Positions 46,548 to 57,182 of a stretch of 64,000 bases of DNA are shown piece by piece. This DNA is from Psychromonas sp. 14N.309.X.WAT.B.A12 (GTDB lineage: Bacteria; Pseudomonadota; Gammaproteobacteria; Enterobacterales; Psychromonadaceae): NCBI RefSeq assembly GCF_030397575.1, contig NZ_JAPNXS010000006.1:124001-188000 (forward strand). The letters run 5' to 3'. Numbering within the stretch: position 1 is the stretch's first letter; the number at the start of each line of letters is the position of its first letter. A program made the translations under genes and the position numbers. A model generated the notes under the pieces. The model was not told the DNA's origin. It did not search any database and worked only from the letters and a program-made list of their open reading frames with translations.

Positions 46548-48376
46548 TACTTAGCCTCCAAATAGGTGTAACTCTCATCTCCACCATCAGGTAATACATG
46601 AGTTAATAATAATGTACTTTTCATTACTTCAGAGAAAACAGGCGCAGCGACATCACCGGCATAATAACGGTCGCCTTGCGGCTCATTAATCATCACAGCA
46701 ATTGAAAAACGTGGGCGAGTGGCTGGTGCTAACCCAGCAAAGACAGCAACGTAATCATCACCGTATCCCCCTGCTTCCGCTTTACGCGAAGTCCCTGTTT
46801 TACCTGCAATACGATAACCATCTACTTTCGCTTTAGGTGCCGTACCGCCTTTTTCACTTACGCCTTCCATCATTTCGACTACTTCACGCGCAATGTTTTC
46901 CGGGATAACTTGTTCACCAGGCTGTTTTGCACCTTTAATAATGGACAGTGGGTATTGCACACCACCACTACCTAAAATTCCGTAAGCTTTAGCTAATTGT
47001 AATGTCGTTGCAGTAATACCATAACCAAAAGACATGGTCGCTAATTCGAAATCAGACCAACGATGACGTATCGGTAAACGGCCAACACTTTCACCAATTA
47101 ACCCAATACCCGTATCATTACCTAAACCAAAGTCAGCAAAAGTTTGCTGTAACTCTTCAGGCTTTAAACGTAAAGCTAATTTACTGACGCCAATATTACT
47201 GGACTTTTTAAGAATCTTACCTAAATGCATTTTACCGTAGTTGTGGCTATCACGTACTCGACGACCACCTAAATTCATCCACCCTGGAGAAGTATCAATG
47301 ACCTCGTCAACATTAGTTTTATGGTGAATTAGCGCACTTGCAACCACTAAAGGTTTAACCGTTGAACCAGGCTCAAAGGTATCTGTAATAGCGCGATTAC
47401 GTAATTTATAAGCTTGATATTGATTACGATCATTAGGATTAAATGAAGGATAGTTAGCCATAGCAAAGATTTCACCACTATGAATATCAATGACCACAAT
47501 CGAACCAGAAGTCGCATTATTCATTTTAACAGCGCGCTTTAACTCACTGTATGCAACGGCTTGGATGCGTTGGTCTATGGTTAATTGCAAGTTACCAGCT
47601 AATTTTTTCTCTTTTAGTACTTCGATATCGTCGATAACATTACCTAAACGGTCTTTACGAACACGTCTTTTACCCGTTTGTCCTTCTAGATAATCGTTGT
47701 AACTTTTTTCAATACCTTCAATGCCCTGTGCATCGAGATCTGTTAACCCTAGGATATTGGCATTAATTTCGCCGGTAGGGTAAAAACGATGTGATTCTAA
47801 TTGGCTAGCAATACCAGACAGCTTTAATTGTTTAACATACTGTACAACTGGATCATTGACTTGACGTTTCAAATAAGCAAAACGAGATCTAGGCTTTTGT
47901 AAAGTTTTTGCAAGCTCAGCCATTGGGATATCTAGTACTTCAGCTAATGCTGGCCACTTTTTAGATTCGTAAAAGAATTTTTTGGTATGGCGTTCAAGAC
48001 CCGTTTTAGGATTAACAACAACACTGTTTTCCCACTCGTCTTTAGTAAAAGCGAAATGTTTTTTAACTTCTTTAGGATCCACCCAAATCGCATATGCAGG
48101 CACACTGATCGCCAACTCTTCTCCGTTACGATCTTCGATATTACCACGATGTGCAACAGAGCTCGTTACACGTAAACTACGTTTATCAGCTTCATTAGTA
48201 AGGTATTCAGGCTCTAAAATTTGGATAAAAGCAAGGCGAGAGATCAATGCAACCGCGATCAAAGAGATAGTCACCGCAACAAAAATATATCTACCCGACG
48301 AATAAGTAGGATAGACTTTTTTCTTGCGCGTTTGCGGGCCCGCTTTAGGCCTTGATGTACTGCGTTTTCTATTCAT
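46547..48376 (-). CDS. ftsI: Septal transpeptidase PBP3
   Basis: Class B penicillin-binding protein of 609 residues. The basic tail (KAGPQTRKKK) is followed by one transmembrane helix (YIFVAVTISLIAVALISRL). The pedestal domain follows, with RGNIEDRNGEELAISVPAYA. The transpeptidase domain has STVK (active Ser near residue 325), SSN and KTGTSRK. FtsI cross-links septal peptidoglycan with FtsW. It overlaps ftsL by 4 bp. Confidence 0.98.
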   Translation of the reverse strand: MNRKRSTSRPKAGPQTRKKKVYPTYSSGRYIFVAVTISLIAVALISRLAFIQILEPEYLTNEADKRSLRVTSSVAHRGNIEDRNGEELAISVPAYAIWVDPKEVKKHFAFTKDEWENSVVVNPKTGLERHTKKFFYESKKWPALAEVLDIPMAELAKTLQKPRSRFAYLKRQVNDPVVQYVKQLKLSGIASQLESHRFYPTGEINANILGLTDLDAQGIEGIEKSYNDYLEGQTGKRRVRKDRLGNVIDDIEVLKEKKLAGNLQLTIDQRIQAVAYSELKRAVKMNNATSGSIVVIDIHSGEIFAMANYPSFNPNDRNQYQAYKLRNRAITDTFEPGSTVKPLVVASALIHHKTNVDEVIDTSPGWMNLGGRRVRDSHNYGKMHLGKILKKSSNIGVSKLALRLKPEELQQTFADFGLGNDTGIGLIGESVGRLPIRHRWSDFELATMSFGYGITATTLQLAKAYGILGSGGVQYPLSIIKGAKQPGEQVIPENIAREVVEMMEGVSEKGGTAPKAKVDGYRIAGKTGTSRKAEAGGYGDDYVAVFAGLAPATRPRFSIAVMINEPQGDRYYAGDVAAPVFSEVMKSTLLLTHVLPDGGDESYTYLEAK

Positions 48377-48687
48377 CGAATTTCCACTAATACACTATTT
48401 TTTTTAGTTGGCTGCGCCATTGATAATTGGTCACCAGCTACGGAACGGATCCGACTATGCTCATCAAGCGTATGCTCTTCGATCAATAAGTTTCGCCATT
48501 CAATCATTAAGTTGTCTTTTTGTTGTGACAGGTATTCTTTTTTTGTCACTAACTCACGTGTTTCGTGTGTAACATAAATATTATATAACGCACTGATTAG
48601 TATCATTATTCCAAGTATGACCAAAATAACGTTATGACGTAAATCAGCCAAAATAATTAACAATAAGTTATCACGCGATGCCACCAT
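48373..48687 (-). CDS. ftsL: Cell division protein FtsL
   Basis: Bitopic protein of 104 residues. It has a short N-terminus, one transmembrane helix (NVILVILGIMILISALYNIY, about residues 20-39) and a periplasmic coiled coil (VTKKEYLSQQKDNLMIEWRN). It forms the FtsQLB complex. The ATG at 48687, 1 bp past the rsmH stop, is chosen; the longer reading to 48774 lies in rsmH. Gene order and topology drive the call. Confidence 0.93.
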   Translation of the reverse strand: MVASRDNLLLIILADLRHNVILVILGIMILISALYNIYVTHETRELVTKKEYLSQQKDNLMIEWRNLLIEEHTLDEHSRIRSVAGDQLSMAQPTKKNSVLVEIR

Positions 48688-48688
48688 C

Positions 48689-49636
48689 TTAGTTTGCCTC
48701 TGGCTGTCTAAGTTTTTTAGCAACACGCAACACCGAGCTACGCGATCTCGGGTTTGCTTGAATTTCTGCGGCACTTGGTTTTAACGCCTTCCCTACTGAT
48801 TTCACGTTTTTACCTACTTGCATTTGTGCATCAGTCAACGGTAAACCTGCTGGATACTCTGGCCCTTTTTCTTGTTTGCGAATAAAGCGTTTTACAATGC
48901 GATCTTCCAAGGAATGGAAACTGATCACAGAAAGCTGTCCACCGATCGCTAAAATATCTAACGCGCCATCCAGTACTTTATGAATCTCTTCTAATTCGCT
49001 ATTAATATATATGCGTATCCCTTGGAAGCTGCGTGTAGCAGGATGTTTTTTCTTCTCACGCTTTGGACAAAGGCGCTCAATTAACTGTGCTAACTGTAAC
49101 GTACGGGTAAAAGGAGTTTCTTCACGATCCGCTACAATCGCGCGAGCGATACGGTAAGCAAACTTCTCTTCTCCAAAGGTTTTTAAAGCCCAACCAATAT
49201 CATCAACATCAGCTTTAGCTAACCAATCCGCAGCGCTAATCCCTGACGTTGGATCCATACGCATATCTAACGGACCGTCACGCATGAAGCTGAAACCACG
49301 CTCTGCATCGTCTAATTGTGGTGATGACACGCCAAGATCTAATAACACACCGTCAATTTTTCCAGCTAAGCCCATCTCTTTAATGTAATCAGCGATACCA
49401 GAAAAAGGACCGTGAACGATATCAAAACGACTATCTTCTAATTTCAATGCTTCGGCAGTGGCAATCGCACGCGGATCGCGATCGATTGCAATTAATCTTC
49501 CGTTTGGCCCTAGCTTGGATAAGATATGTCGAGAATGACCGCCTCGTCCAAAGGTGCCATCAACATAAATACCATCAGGTTTAATTGCTAAACCATCAAC
49601 AGCTTCATCTAATAATACGGTTATATGCTCACTCAT
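48689..49636 (-). CDS. rsmH: 16S rRNA m4C1402 methyltransferase
   Basis: Protein of 315 residues (MraW). It begins [34 protein letters not shown] is the SAM-binding loop; [35 protein letters not shown] and [13 protein letters not shown] follow. RsmH methylates N4 of C1402, and RsmI (5.2-6.1 kb) the ribose of the same nucleotide. It shares one base with mraZ. Confidence 0.98.
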   Translation of the reverse strand: MSEHITVLLDEAVDGLAIKPDGIYVDGTFGRGGHSRHILSKLGPNGRLIAIDRDPRAIATAEALKLEDSRFDIVHGPFSGIADYIKEMGLAGKIDGVLLDLGVSSPQLDDAERGFSFMRDGPLDMRMDPTSGISAADWLAKADVDDIGWALKTFGEEKFAYRIARAIVADREETPFTRTLQLAQLIERLCPKREKKKHPATRSFQGIRIYINSELEEIHKVLDGALDILAIGGQLSVISFHSLEDRIVKRFIRKQEKGPEYPAGLPLTDAQMQVGKNVKSVGKALKPSAAEIQANPRSRSSVLRVAKKLRQPEAN

Positions 49637-50097
49637 TAGAACGAGAACTCCTTAAGAGAATCACTTAATTCCATGCCTAACGACATATCACTTTGTAGAT
49701 CTTGCTGTACTTGTTGATGCCACACTTCCTCATCCCAAATTTCAAATTTATTCAATTGGCCTACTAACATTATTTTTTTATCTAATTTTGCATGCTGACG
49801 TAATGTCGGAGCGATCAAAGTACGACCACTTTTATCCAATTCACACTCACTAGCGTGCCCTAGAATCAAGCGTTGTATACGTCTTTCCTGTGGGTTGGTA
49901 CTGGATAAACCGCGTAGTTTATTTTCTATCAATAACCATTCATGTAATGGGTAAAGCAATAAACAGTTTTGTGATTGAAAATCGATGGTGCACACAAATT
50001 GACCCTGACAGTTATCCGTCAGCCAATCTCGATACCGAGTTGGAATCGCAATACGTCCTTTTGTATCAAGATTTATTGCATTTGCACCACGCAACAT
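49636..50097 (-). CDS. mraZ: Transcriptional regulator MraZ
   Basis: Protein of 153 residues, the usual length, with two SpoVT/AbrB-like repeats: [20 protein letters not shown] and [20 protein letters not shown]. MraZ rings bind direct repeats before the dcw operon and repress it in E. coli. A matching operator lies 34-88 bp upstream of the start. First gene of the dcw cluster. Confidence 0.97.
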   Translation of the reverse strand: MLRGANAINLDTKGRIAIPTRYRDWLTDNCQGQFVCTIDFQSQNCLLLYPLHEWLLIENKLRGLSSTNPQERRIQRLILGHASECELDKSGRTLIAPTLRQHAKLDKKIMLVGQLNKFEIWDEEVWHQQVQQDLQSDMSLGMELSDSLKEFSF

Positions 50098-50130
50098 GAT
50101 TATTCAATTCCATTTTTTGATGGGTAAATG

Positions 50131-50185
50131 ATCCACTTTCTCAGAAAAAGATCCACAAATCGACACTTTTCCCCACTTTTGACCA
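50131..50185 (-). promoter_or_regulatory. MraZ operator: direct repeats with 10-bp period
   Basis: On the minus strand TGGTC (50185), TGGGG (50175), TGTCG (50165) and TGGAT (50155) follow with exactly 10-bp steps and 5-bp spacers. Another TGGAT lies two steps further at 50135. MraZ is known to bind TGGGN repeats at this period. A perfect or near -10 (TAATAT, 50210-50205) just upstream could be the dcw promoter. The remaining 50098-50396 interval holds no gene. Confidence 0.8.
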
Positions 50186-50396
50186 CCCAGTCTAATAAAC
50201 TCCAATATTATTGCAAGTGATGGATCTTTTAAAATAGTGATATAGATCTCACTTTTATCTGTAATCCATTTTATTTGCATGGTTTATCAGTTAATAAAAA
50301 TGTGAAATTAACCTCAAAAGGCGACCAATTTATAAGTTGCGTGATATACTCCGCGGCTTATTACAATTTAATCAATAAATACGGAAGGAAATTCCC

Positions 50397-50723
50397 TTGC
50401 AAGACGAACAATTAAAAGCCTTTATTATTAATCAACTTGAAGACATGAAAGCAAAAGAGATCGTAACCATTGATGTTGCAGATATCTCTGATGTGACTGA
50501 TACATTAATCATCTGTACTGGTACTTCAAAACGCCATGTACGTTCAATTGCAGAGCAAACAGCACTGGCTGCAAAAAATGCTGGCGAAGTACCATTAGGT
50601 GTTGAAGGCATTGAAGGCAGTGAATGGGTACTGATTGATTTGAGTAATGTTGTAGTGCATGTAATGCAAGATGAGACTCGCCAATTCTATCAATTAGAAA
50701 AGTTATGGACTGAAACAGCATAA
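50397..50723 (+). CDS. rsfS: Ribosomal silencing factor RsfS
   Basis: Protein of 108 residues. [37 protein letters not shown] and [20 protein letters not shown] fix the family. RsfS binds L14 and blocks subunit joining in poor conditions. The start is a TTG at 50397 with GGAAGGA at ideal distance. It is divergent from mraZ and shares one base with rlmH. Confidence 0.95.
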   Translation: MQDEQLKAFIINQLEDMKAKEIVTIDVADISDVTDTLIICTGTSKRHVRSIAEQTALAAKNAGEVPLGVEGIEGSEWVLIDLSNVVVHVMQDETRQFYQLEKLWTETA

Positions 50724-51193
50724 TGAAAATTCAGCTAATTGCAGTGGGTACTAAAATGCCTGACTGGGTTGAAAAAGGTTATCTTGAATACGCGCGACGC
50801 TTCCCGAAAGAGATGCAACTTGAGTTACTGGAAATTAACGCAGGTAAACGTGGTAAAAATGCAGACATTAAACGCATTTTAAAAAAAGAAGGTGAACTAA
50901 CCTTAGAAGCGATCCCAAAAGGTAACAAAATTGTCACGCTGGAAGTGACAGGGAAATCGTGGACCACCGAGCAATTAGCGAGTGAAATGACTAAATGGCA
51001 GCATGATGGGCGCAACATTAGTTTGTTAATCGGCGGCCCTGAAGGACTCGCTCCAGAATGTATCAAATTATCTGAACAACGCTGGTCACTTTCTGCATTA
51101 ACATTACCGCATCCCTTAGTTCGTATTATTGTTGCAGAGAGCTTATACCGTGCGTTTACGCTAACTATTAATCATCCTTACCATAGAGAGTAG
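50723..51193 (+). CDS. rlmH: 23S rRNA m3-pseudouridine1915 methyltransferase
   Basis: SPOUT methyltransferase of 156 residues, standard length. [34 protein letters not shown] (knot SAM loop) and [20 protein letters not shown] are diagnostic. It modifies pseudouridine 1915 in helix 69 on 70S ribosomes. The stop codon abuts the mrdA start. Confidence 0.98.
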   Translation: MKIQLIAVGTKMPDWVEKGYLEYARRFPKEMQLELLEINAGKRGKNADIKRILKKEGELTLEAIPKGNKIVTLEVTGKSWTTEQLASEMTKWQHDGRNISLLIGGPEGLAPECIKLSEQRWSLSALTLPHPLVRIIVAESLYRAFTLTINHPYHRE

Positions 51194-53092
51194 ATGGTGA
51201 AAAGAAAACGTAATAGCATCCGTAACCACAGTGCTGAGTCTGCCCTTTTTATGCGCAGAACCATTGTGGTTTTTCTTGGGATCTTACTTGCGGTAGCTGT
51301 TTTATTTACTAACTTGTATTACCTGCAAATTAACTCCTTTGATACTTATAAAACTCGCTCCAATGCAAATCGAATCAGCGTTCAAACTGTCCCACCCAAT
51401 CGTGGTTTAATCTATGATAGAAATGGGGTGATTTTAGCAGAGAACCGCCCTGTATATAGCCTGCAAGTTATTGCTAATAAAGCAAATGACTTAAAAAATG
51501 ATATTAAACGCTTAACCAAACTTCTCTCCTTAACCGATGATGAAATCGAGAAATTTAACAAAAGTAACCGTTACTCTCGATCTTTTAAAGCGATCACCAT
51601 ACGCGATCAACTGACGCCTGAAGAAGTGGCACTGTTTACGGTTAACCAACATCTTTTTAAAGGCTTTTCGATCCAAGCCAGTTTAAAACGCTATTACCCG
51701 TTTGGTAACGCCTTTACCCATGTCTTAGGCTACATTGCCAAAATCAATAACCGTGATTTAGAAAAAATTGAAGCAAAAGGTGAACGAGCACGATACCAAG
51801 GTACTCACTACATTGGTAAATTAGGTATTGAAAAATATTACGAGGATATTTTGCATGGTCAACCAGGACAACGCCAAGTAGAGGTTGATAGCTGGGGTAA
51901 AGTGATTCGCACTTTAAGCTTTACTGCCCCGACGCCAGGTAAAGATATTAAACTTAATATCGATATTAACTTACAACTTAAAGCGCAAGAGCTATTAGGT
52001 GATAACCGTGGTAGCATTATTTTAATGGAAGCCAAAACTGGTGCAATTTTAAGCCTAGTGTCAGCACCAAGTTACGATCCTAACCTGTTTGTTACAGGGA
52101 TAAGCCAAAAGAAATACCAGGCATTATTAGAATCTCGTGATCGTCCATTAATCAATCGAGCAACTCAGGGACGCTACCCGCCAGCTTCAACGATCAAACC
52201 ACAAATGGCATTATTAGCCTTAGATGAAAAAGTGATCACTGAAGAAACTAAAATATACGATCCAGGTTGGTGGATTGTACCAAACTCAAAACGCCGTTTT
52301 CGTGACTGGAAACGTTGGGGTCATGGTTTAGTTGATGTATTTCATGCTATTGAACAGAGCTGTGATACCTTTTTCTATGATACCTCTTATAAATTAGGAA
52401 TAGATCGTATAGAACCGTTTATGCGTTTATTTGGTTTTGGTGAATACAGTGGGTTAGATCTTGCTGAAGAGACTAAAGCGATCATGCCATCTCGTGATTG
52501 GAAGCGTGAGCGCTTTAATCAACCTTGGTATGACGGTGATACCATCTCTATCGGTATTGGTCAGGGTTACTGGACAGTAACACCAATTCAATTAACCAAA
52601 GCGACAGCAATGTTAGCGAGACGTGGTGATAACATTAAACCACATATTTTACAGTCGATCATTTCAGCTGATGAAACAGTCACACCTGAATACGATACCA
52701 GTAAAAAAGTAACGCTGGCCAGTGAACGCTACTGGAATATTGCATTAGAAGCGATGCAAGGTGTAACCAGTAAACGACGTGGTACTGCATATCGTACATT
52801 TGGTGATGCGCCTTATACCGTTGCTGGTAAATCAGGTACAGCACAGGTAATTAACATTAAAGAAGATGAAGTTTATGATGCAGACAAAATCAGCGAGCGT
52901 CATCGTGATAATGCAATGTTTATTGCCTTTGCACCTTTTGAGTCACCTGAAATTGTTGCGACTGTCGTGCTAGAGAATGCGGGTGGCGGTAGTACCAACG
53001 CAGCCCCAATTGCTCGTGCACTATTTGATGAATACTTTAAAGCACAAGAACAAGTTTCACCTATACCAGCCACCTCTCCAGCGGATCAGTAA
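51194..53092 (+). CDS. mrdA: Elongation transpeptidase PBP2
   Basis: Class B PBP of 632 residues, E. coli length. One transmembrane helix ([20 protein letters not shown]) and a pedestal domain with [20 protein letters not shown]. The transpeptidase domain has PASTIKPQ (active Ser near residue 330), SCD (in [10 protein letters not shown]) and KSGTAQV. It cross-links side-wall peptidoglycan with RodA. Confidence 0.98.
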   Translation: MVKRKRNSIRNHSAESALFMRRTIVVFLGILLAVAVLFTNLYYLQINSFDTYKTRSNANRISVQTVPPNRGLIYDRNGVILAENRPVYSLQVIANKANDLKNDIKRLTKLLSLTDDEIEKFNKSNRYSRSFKAITIRDQLTPEEVALFTVNQHLFKGFSIQASLKRYYPFGNAFTHVLGYIAKINNRDLEKIEAKGERARYQGTHYIGKLGIEKYYEDILHGQPGQRQVEVDSWGKVIRTLSFTAPTPGKDIKLNIDINLQLKAQELLGDNRGSIILMEAKTGAILSLVSAPSYDPNLFVTGISQKKYQALLESRDRPLINRATQGRYPPASTIKPQMALLALDEKVITEETKIYDPGWWIVPNSKRRFRDWKRWGHGLVDVFHAIEQSCDTFFYDTSYKLGIDRIEPFMRLFGFGEYSGLDLAEETKAIMPSRDWKRERFNQPWYDGDTISIGIGQGYWTVTPIQLTKATAMLARRGDNIKPHILQSIISADETVTPEYDTSKKVTLASERYWNIALEAMQGVTSKRRGTAYRTFGDAPYTVAGKSGTAQVINIKEDEVYDADKISERHRDNAMFIAFAPFESPEIVATVVLENAGGGSTNAAPIARALFDEYFKAQEQVSPIPATSPADQ

Positions 53093-53094
53093 AT

Positions 53095-54198
53095 ATGGTT
53101 AGTACTCAAGCTCAAAAAAGCATTTTTTACCGTTTACATATCGACCCTTATCTTCTGTTGGGTCTATTTGCCTTAATGAGTATCAGCTTAACTGTATTAT
53201 ATTCGGTGGGTGGTTTGGATATGTTATATCGTCAAGTTACTCGTTTGGCGATAGCCCTTACAGTGATGATTTTTATCGCACAAATACCGCCTGAATGGTA
53301 TCAACGTTGGACCCCCGCTATCTTCCTAGTCAGTGTTTTATTATTAATTGCAGTATTGGTTATTGGGCATACTGGTAAAGGAGCACAACGTTGGTTAGAT
53401 TTAGGGTTTACCAAGTTCCAGCCTTCGGAAATAATGAAGCTGATCATGCCATTGATGGTAGCCTATTATGTTAGTCAATTCACCATGCCTACACGCTTTA
53501 AACAAGCCTTTATTGCCCTACTAATAGTAGTTATCCCAACTTTGTTAATCGCTAAACAGCCTGACTTAGGCACCTCAATTTTGGTTGCATCTTCCGGTAT
53601 ATTTGTCCTATTTTTATCGGGTGTTTCTTGGATATATATTGGCCTAGCTGTTGCTGCAGTATTAGCTTTTATTCCTATTCTGTGGTTCTTCTTAATGCTC
53701 GATTATCAACGAGGGCGTGTATTAACTCTATTAAATCCAGAAGCCGATCCACTGGGTGCGGGTTATCATATTATCCAATCAAAAATCGCAATCGGTTCAG
53801 GCGGACTTTGGGGTAAAGGTTGGATGCATGGAACACAATCACAACTAGAATTTTTACCTGAACGCCATACTGATTTTATTTTTTCAGTTTTTTCCGAAGA
53901 ATTTGGATTTGTTGGTGTCCTACTGTTGTTAAGTATCTATATTTTCCTAATAACACGTGGTTTGATCATTGCGAATCAAGCACAAGATGCTTTTACTAAA
54001 CTGATCGCAGGTAGTATCACACTAACCTTCTTTGTTTATGTTTTTGTAAATATAGGCATGGTGAGTGGCTTATTACCTGTAGTAGGTGTGCCATTGCCGA
54101 TAGTTAGCTTTGGTGGTACCTCGATTGTAACTTTACTTGCAGGGTTTGGTATTTTAATGTCCATCCATACGCATAAACGATTTAATATAAAACGGTAG
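53095..54198 (+). CDS. mrdB: Elongasome glycosyltransferase RodA
   Basis: SEDS protein of 367 residues, about ten helices. [36 protein letters not shown] and [14 protein letters not shown] are the family signatures. RodA polymerises glycan strands for cell elongation with PBP2. It starts 2 bp after mrdA. Confidence 0.97.
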   Translation: MVSTQAQKSIFYRLHIDPYLLLGLFALMSISLTVLYSVGGLDMLYRQVTRLAIALTVMIFIAQIPPEWYQRWTPAIFLVSVLLLIAVLVIGHTGKGAQRWLDLGFTKFQPSEIMKLIMPLMVAYYVSQFTMPTRFKQAFIALLIVVIPTLLIAKQPDLGTSILVASSGIFVLFLSGVSWIYIGLAVAAVLAFIPILWFFLMLDYQRGRVLTLLNPEADPLGAGYHIIQSKIAIGSGGLWGKGWMHGTQSQLEFLPERHTDFIFSVFSEEFGFVGVLLLLSIYIFLITRGLIIANQAQDAFTKLIAGSITLTFFVYVFVNIGMVSGLLPVVGVPLPIVSFGGTSIVTLLAGFGILMSIHTHKRFNIKR

Positions 54199-54202
54199 TT
54201 AT

Positions 54203-55036
54203 ATGATAAAACACCTGGTCACACTCTGTTTCGTCACCCTATTTTTAGCAGCATGTAGTAGTAATGAAACACAAAAATCCGATGATACTTATAATCAAGA
54301 TACGGCAAATGGTCGATACCAATACAGTCAAGATCATGCACCCACAGAGATCCCACCATTAGATAATGTTGAAGATGCGGTGCCACGTTATGAACCTTAC
54401 TCACGTGGTGGTAATAAAGATTACACAGTGCGTGGTGTTGATTATGAAGTATGGCGTGATATTACCAAATTGACACAACGTGGCGGGGCCTCTTGGTACG
54501 GTAATAAGTTTCATGGGCACTTAACCTCTAACGGCGAACGTTACAATATGTTCTCTATGAGTGCCGCACATAAAAATTTACCATTGCCTAGTTATGTGCA
54601 AGTCACTAATTTAGAAAACAATAAACAAATCATTGTACGAGTGAATGACCGAGGTCCTTTCCATGAAGGACGTATCATCGACCTTTCTTATGCGGCTGCG
54701 AACAAATTAGACATTATTAAAGCAGGAACTGGACAAGTTGAAATCAAGCTTCTGCATTTCCCTGAAGAAACAGACACTTCAACGCTTTATGAAGAACAAA
54801 GTGAAGCAGTGAATGGAAATTATAGTATTCAATACCTAGTAACTTCGAGCCCAGAAAAAGCCGAATTACTTACCCAAAAAGCCACACACAAATATCATGT
54901 CATGACTTACTTTGAACAGAAAGATGATCTGTATTATCTAAGAGTTGGCCCATTAAGTAGCCAAAGTAAAGCAGATAGACTCCTGTCAGAGATTCGTGAT
55001 GAATATGAAAAAGCCTACATAATCCACACTAAATAA
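54203..55036 (+). CDS. rlpA: Septal-ring lytic transglycosylase lipoprotein RlpA
   Basis: Lipoprotein of 277 residues. The lipobox is FLAACSS (Cys18). The double-psi barrel has GGASWYGNKFHGHLTSNGER and VRVNDRGPFHEGRIIDLSYA with the catalytic-type Glu and Asp. A C-terminal SPOR domain (about 205-275, YSIQYLVTSSPEKAELLTQK) binds denuded glycan at the septum. It ends the rsfS-rlmH-mrdAB-rlpA operon. Confidence 0.96.
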   Translation: MIKHLVTLCFVTLFLAACSSNETQKSDDTYNQDTANGRYQYSQDHAPTEIPPLDNVEDAVPRYEPYSRGGNKDYTVRGVDYEVWRDITKLTQRGGASWYGNKFHGHLTSNGERYNMFSMSAAHKNLPLPSYVQVTNLENNKQIIVRVNDRGPFHEGRIIDLSYAAANKLDIIKAGTGQVEIKLLHFPEETDTSTLYEEQSEAVNGNYSIQYLVTSSPEKAELLTQKATHKYHVMTYFEQKDDLYYLRVGPLSSQSKADRLLSEIRDEYEKAYIIHTK

Positions 55037-55074
55037 CTTAACCGCTAAGTTATCTCTCGTCGCTTATTAGCTAG

Positions 55075-55113
55075 AAAAAATCCCAATGTTATCACTCTGA
55101 TTGGGATTTTTTA
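55075..55113. terminator. Bidirectional terminator between rlpA and pmbA
   Basis: AAAAAATCCCAAT and ATTGGGATTTTTT form a 12- to 13-bp stem (with a short CAGAGTGATAAC-type loop) that ends in T-runs in both directions. It lies between the convergent rlpA and pmbA. Confidence 0.92.
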
Positions 55114-55139
55114 ATATTCTGTATAATGAATAACAAGAC

Positions 55140-56465
55140 CTATTCGCCTGCTATTTTCATCTTCTTAATTAAGATTGAACCCGTTTTTAAACTACTTCTT
55201 GGATCTGTATCAGAGCCAATTGCACTGATATCCATGAACATCTCTTTCAAATTACCTGCAATAGTGATCTCATGCACAGGATAACTGATCACACCATTTT
55301 CTACCCAGAAACCTGCCGCACCACGAGAGTAATCTCCGGTTACCATGTTCACACCTTGTCCCATTAATTCAGTCACGTATAAACCAGTCCCCATCTCTTT
55401 CAAAATACCTGCTAAATCTAAGCCGTTATTTTTAACAAACCAGTTATGAATACCACCAGCGTGACCAGTGCTTTGTAAGCCCATTTTACGTGCAGCATAA
55501 CCGGTTAATAAATACGTTTGTAAGAAACCATTATCAATAATATTTCGTTTTACAGTGCGTCCACCTTCGCTATCAAAAGGCGAGCTCGCAATACCTTTAA
55601 CAATATGCGGGTCTTCTGTGATCGACATCCAATCAGGGAATACTTGAGTATCAATAGAGTCTAATAAGAAAGAAGATTTTTTGTAAAGACTTGCACCACT
55701 AATTGCACTCACTAAGTGACCAAATAACCCACTTGCCATTTCCGGACAAAAAACTACAGGGCTTTCTTGTGTTGCAATCTTACGAGCACCTAGGCGATCA
55801 ACGGTTCGACTTACCGCTTGTTCCGCTACCCATTGTGCAGAATACAGATCATTAATATCACGCGCGCTGGTGTAACTGTAATCACGTTGCATCTCATCGT
55901 TTTCCTGTGCAATTAATACACAGCTTAAACTATGACGACTACTCGCATAACTCTCTAAAAAACCATTACTGTTACCGTATACCTGTAAGCTAGTATGGCT
56001 GTTCATGCCAGCACCATCGGAGTTAACAATACGTTTGTCAGTATTTAACGCAATATCTTCACATTGTTTAGCTAATGCTAATAATTGGTCGGTATTTTTA
56101 TCACTTGGATGGTAAAGGTCTAAATCAAGTGGGTGAGTTTCTAACAGTTGTTTATCTAATAAACCTGCATATGGGTCTTGGCTGGTGTACTTCGCAATAT
56201 CCACAGCTGCTTTTACACTTGCAGCAATCGCTTCCTCACTTAAATCTGCTGTAGAAGCACTCCCTTTACGATGATCAACATAAACGCTAATCCCCATTGC
56301 ACCATCATGATTAAACTCAATATTCTCAACTTCACCTAAACGAGTGTTAACTGAAATACCAGCACTTTTTCCTAAAGCGACTTCAGCTTGGCTCACCCCT
56401 AAATCATTGGCAATATTAAGCGCCGTATTCACGGCTTTCTCTAGCAACTGTTTCTGTTCAATCAT
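55140..56465 (-). CDS. pmbA: Metalloprotease-related protein PmbA (TldE)
   Basis: Protein of 441 residues from the ATG at 56465 (MIEQKQLLEKAVNTALNIAN). PmbA pairs with TldD as a TldD/TldE protease that cleaves unfolded peptides, matures microcins and acts on CcdA. FLLDSIDTQVFPDWMSITED and GDYSRGAAGFWVENGVISYP are typical. Like other TldE proteins it lacks the HExxxH motif found in tldD. Divergent from yjgA. Confidence 0.96.
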   Translation of the reverse strand: MIEQKQLLEKAVNTALNIANDLGVSQAEVALGKSAGISVNTRLGEVENIEFNHDGAMGISVYVDHRKGSASTADLSEEAIAASVKAAVDIAKYTSQDPYAGLLDKQLLETHPLDLDLYHPSDKNTDQLLALAKQCEDIALNTDKRIVNSDGAGMNSHTSLQVYGNSNGFLESYASSRHSLSCVLIAQENDEMQRDYSYTSARDINDLYSAQWVAEQAVSRTVDRLGARKIATQESPVVFCPEMASGLFGHLVSAISGASLYKKSSFLLDSIDTQVFPDWMSITEDPHIVKGIASSPFDSEGGRTVKRNIIDNGFLQTYLLTGYAARKMGLQSTGHAGGIHNWFVKNNGLDLAGILKEMGTGLYVTELMGQGVNMVTGDYSRGAAGFWVENGVISYPVHEITIAGNLKEMFMDISAIGSDTDPRSSLKTGSILIKKMKIAGE

Positions 56466-56589
56466 GTTCAAGCACCACAAGGTAAATAAATTTAAGATAA
56501 GAAATAATAACATGGATTAAGGTAAGCATCTTGTGATGATGTTATGATGCGCATAATTATTTAATCCCTAACGTGATAAACCAAAAGCT

Positions 56590-57099
56590 ATGAATAAAAA
56601 AGTTGAAGAAATACTCGAAGAAGAAGAGATCAGTAAGTCGCAAATTAAACGTGAAGCAGAAGCTTTAAAGGATATTGGTCGTCAACTTGTGGCATTAAAT
56701 GCTAAGCAACTTGCACAAATTCCGGCAAGCGATACCTTAATGGAAGGTATCAAAGTAGCTCATAAAATTGCTAACAAACATGAAGCATTACGCCGACAGT
56801 TACAATACATAGGCAAAGTGTTACGTACTGAAGACATGGAAAAAATCACGGCTAAATTAGATATCTTAAATGATAACAACCGTAAACGTACTCATGCAAT
56901 TGCTCACCTAGAGTTGTTAACAGAACAGATGATTGAACTGGGCGATCCAAAAATCAATGATGCCCTAGAGATGTACCCGCAACTTGAACGTCAAAAGCTA
57001 CGCCAGTTAGTACGTCAAGCCAATAAAGAGAAGAAATTAGAAAAACCAGCTAAAACAGCCAAAGAGTTATTTGTCTACTTAAAAACTAACTGTTTATAG
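56590..57099 (+). CDS. yjgA: Ribosome biogenesis factor DarP/YjgA (DUF615)
   Basis: Highly charged helical protein of 169 residues. SKSQIKREAEALKDIGRQLV, HEALRRQLQYIGKVLRTEDM and ERQKLRQLVRQANKEKK are the family blocks. It binds late 50S precursors and aids assembly. The pmbA-yjgA divergent pair is conserved in gammaproteobacteria. Confidence 0.95.
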   Translation: MNKKVEEILEEEEISKSQIKREAEALKDIGRQLVALNAKQLAQIPASDTLMEGIKVAHKIANKHEALRRQLQYIGKVLRTEDMEKITAKLDILNDNNRKRTHAIAHLELLTEQMIELGDPKINDALEMYPQLERQKLRQLVRQANKEKKLEKPAKTAKELFVYLKTNCL

Positions 57100-57123
57100 T
57101 GATACCAACTTTACACCTTAACG

Positions 57124-57159
57124 AAAAAAGCCAGAATCATCATTATTCTGGCTTTTTTA
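57124..57159. terminator. Bidirectional terminator between yjgA and tldD
   Basis: AAAAAAGCCAGAAT and ATTCTGGCTTTTTT form a 14-bp stem around a short CATCATT-like loop, with T-runs on both strands. Confidence 0.93.
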
Positions 57160-57182
57160 TAGGTATATTTTATAGATACTGT

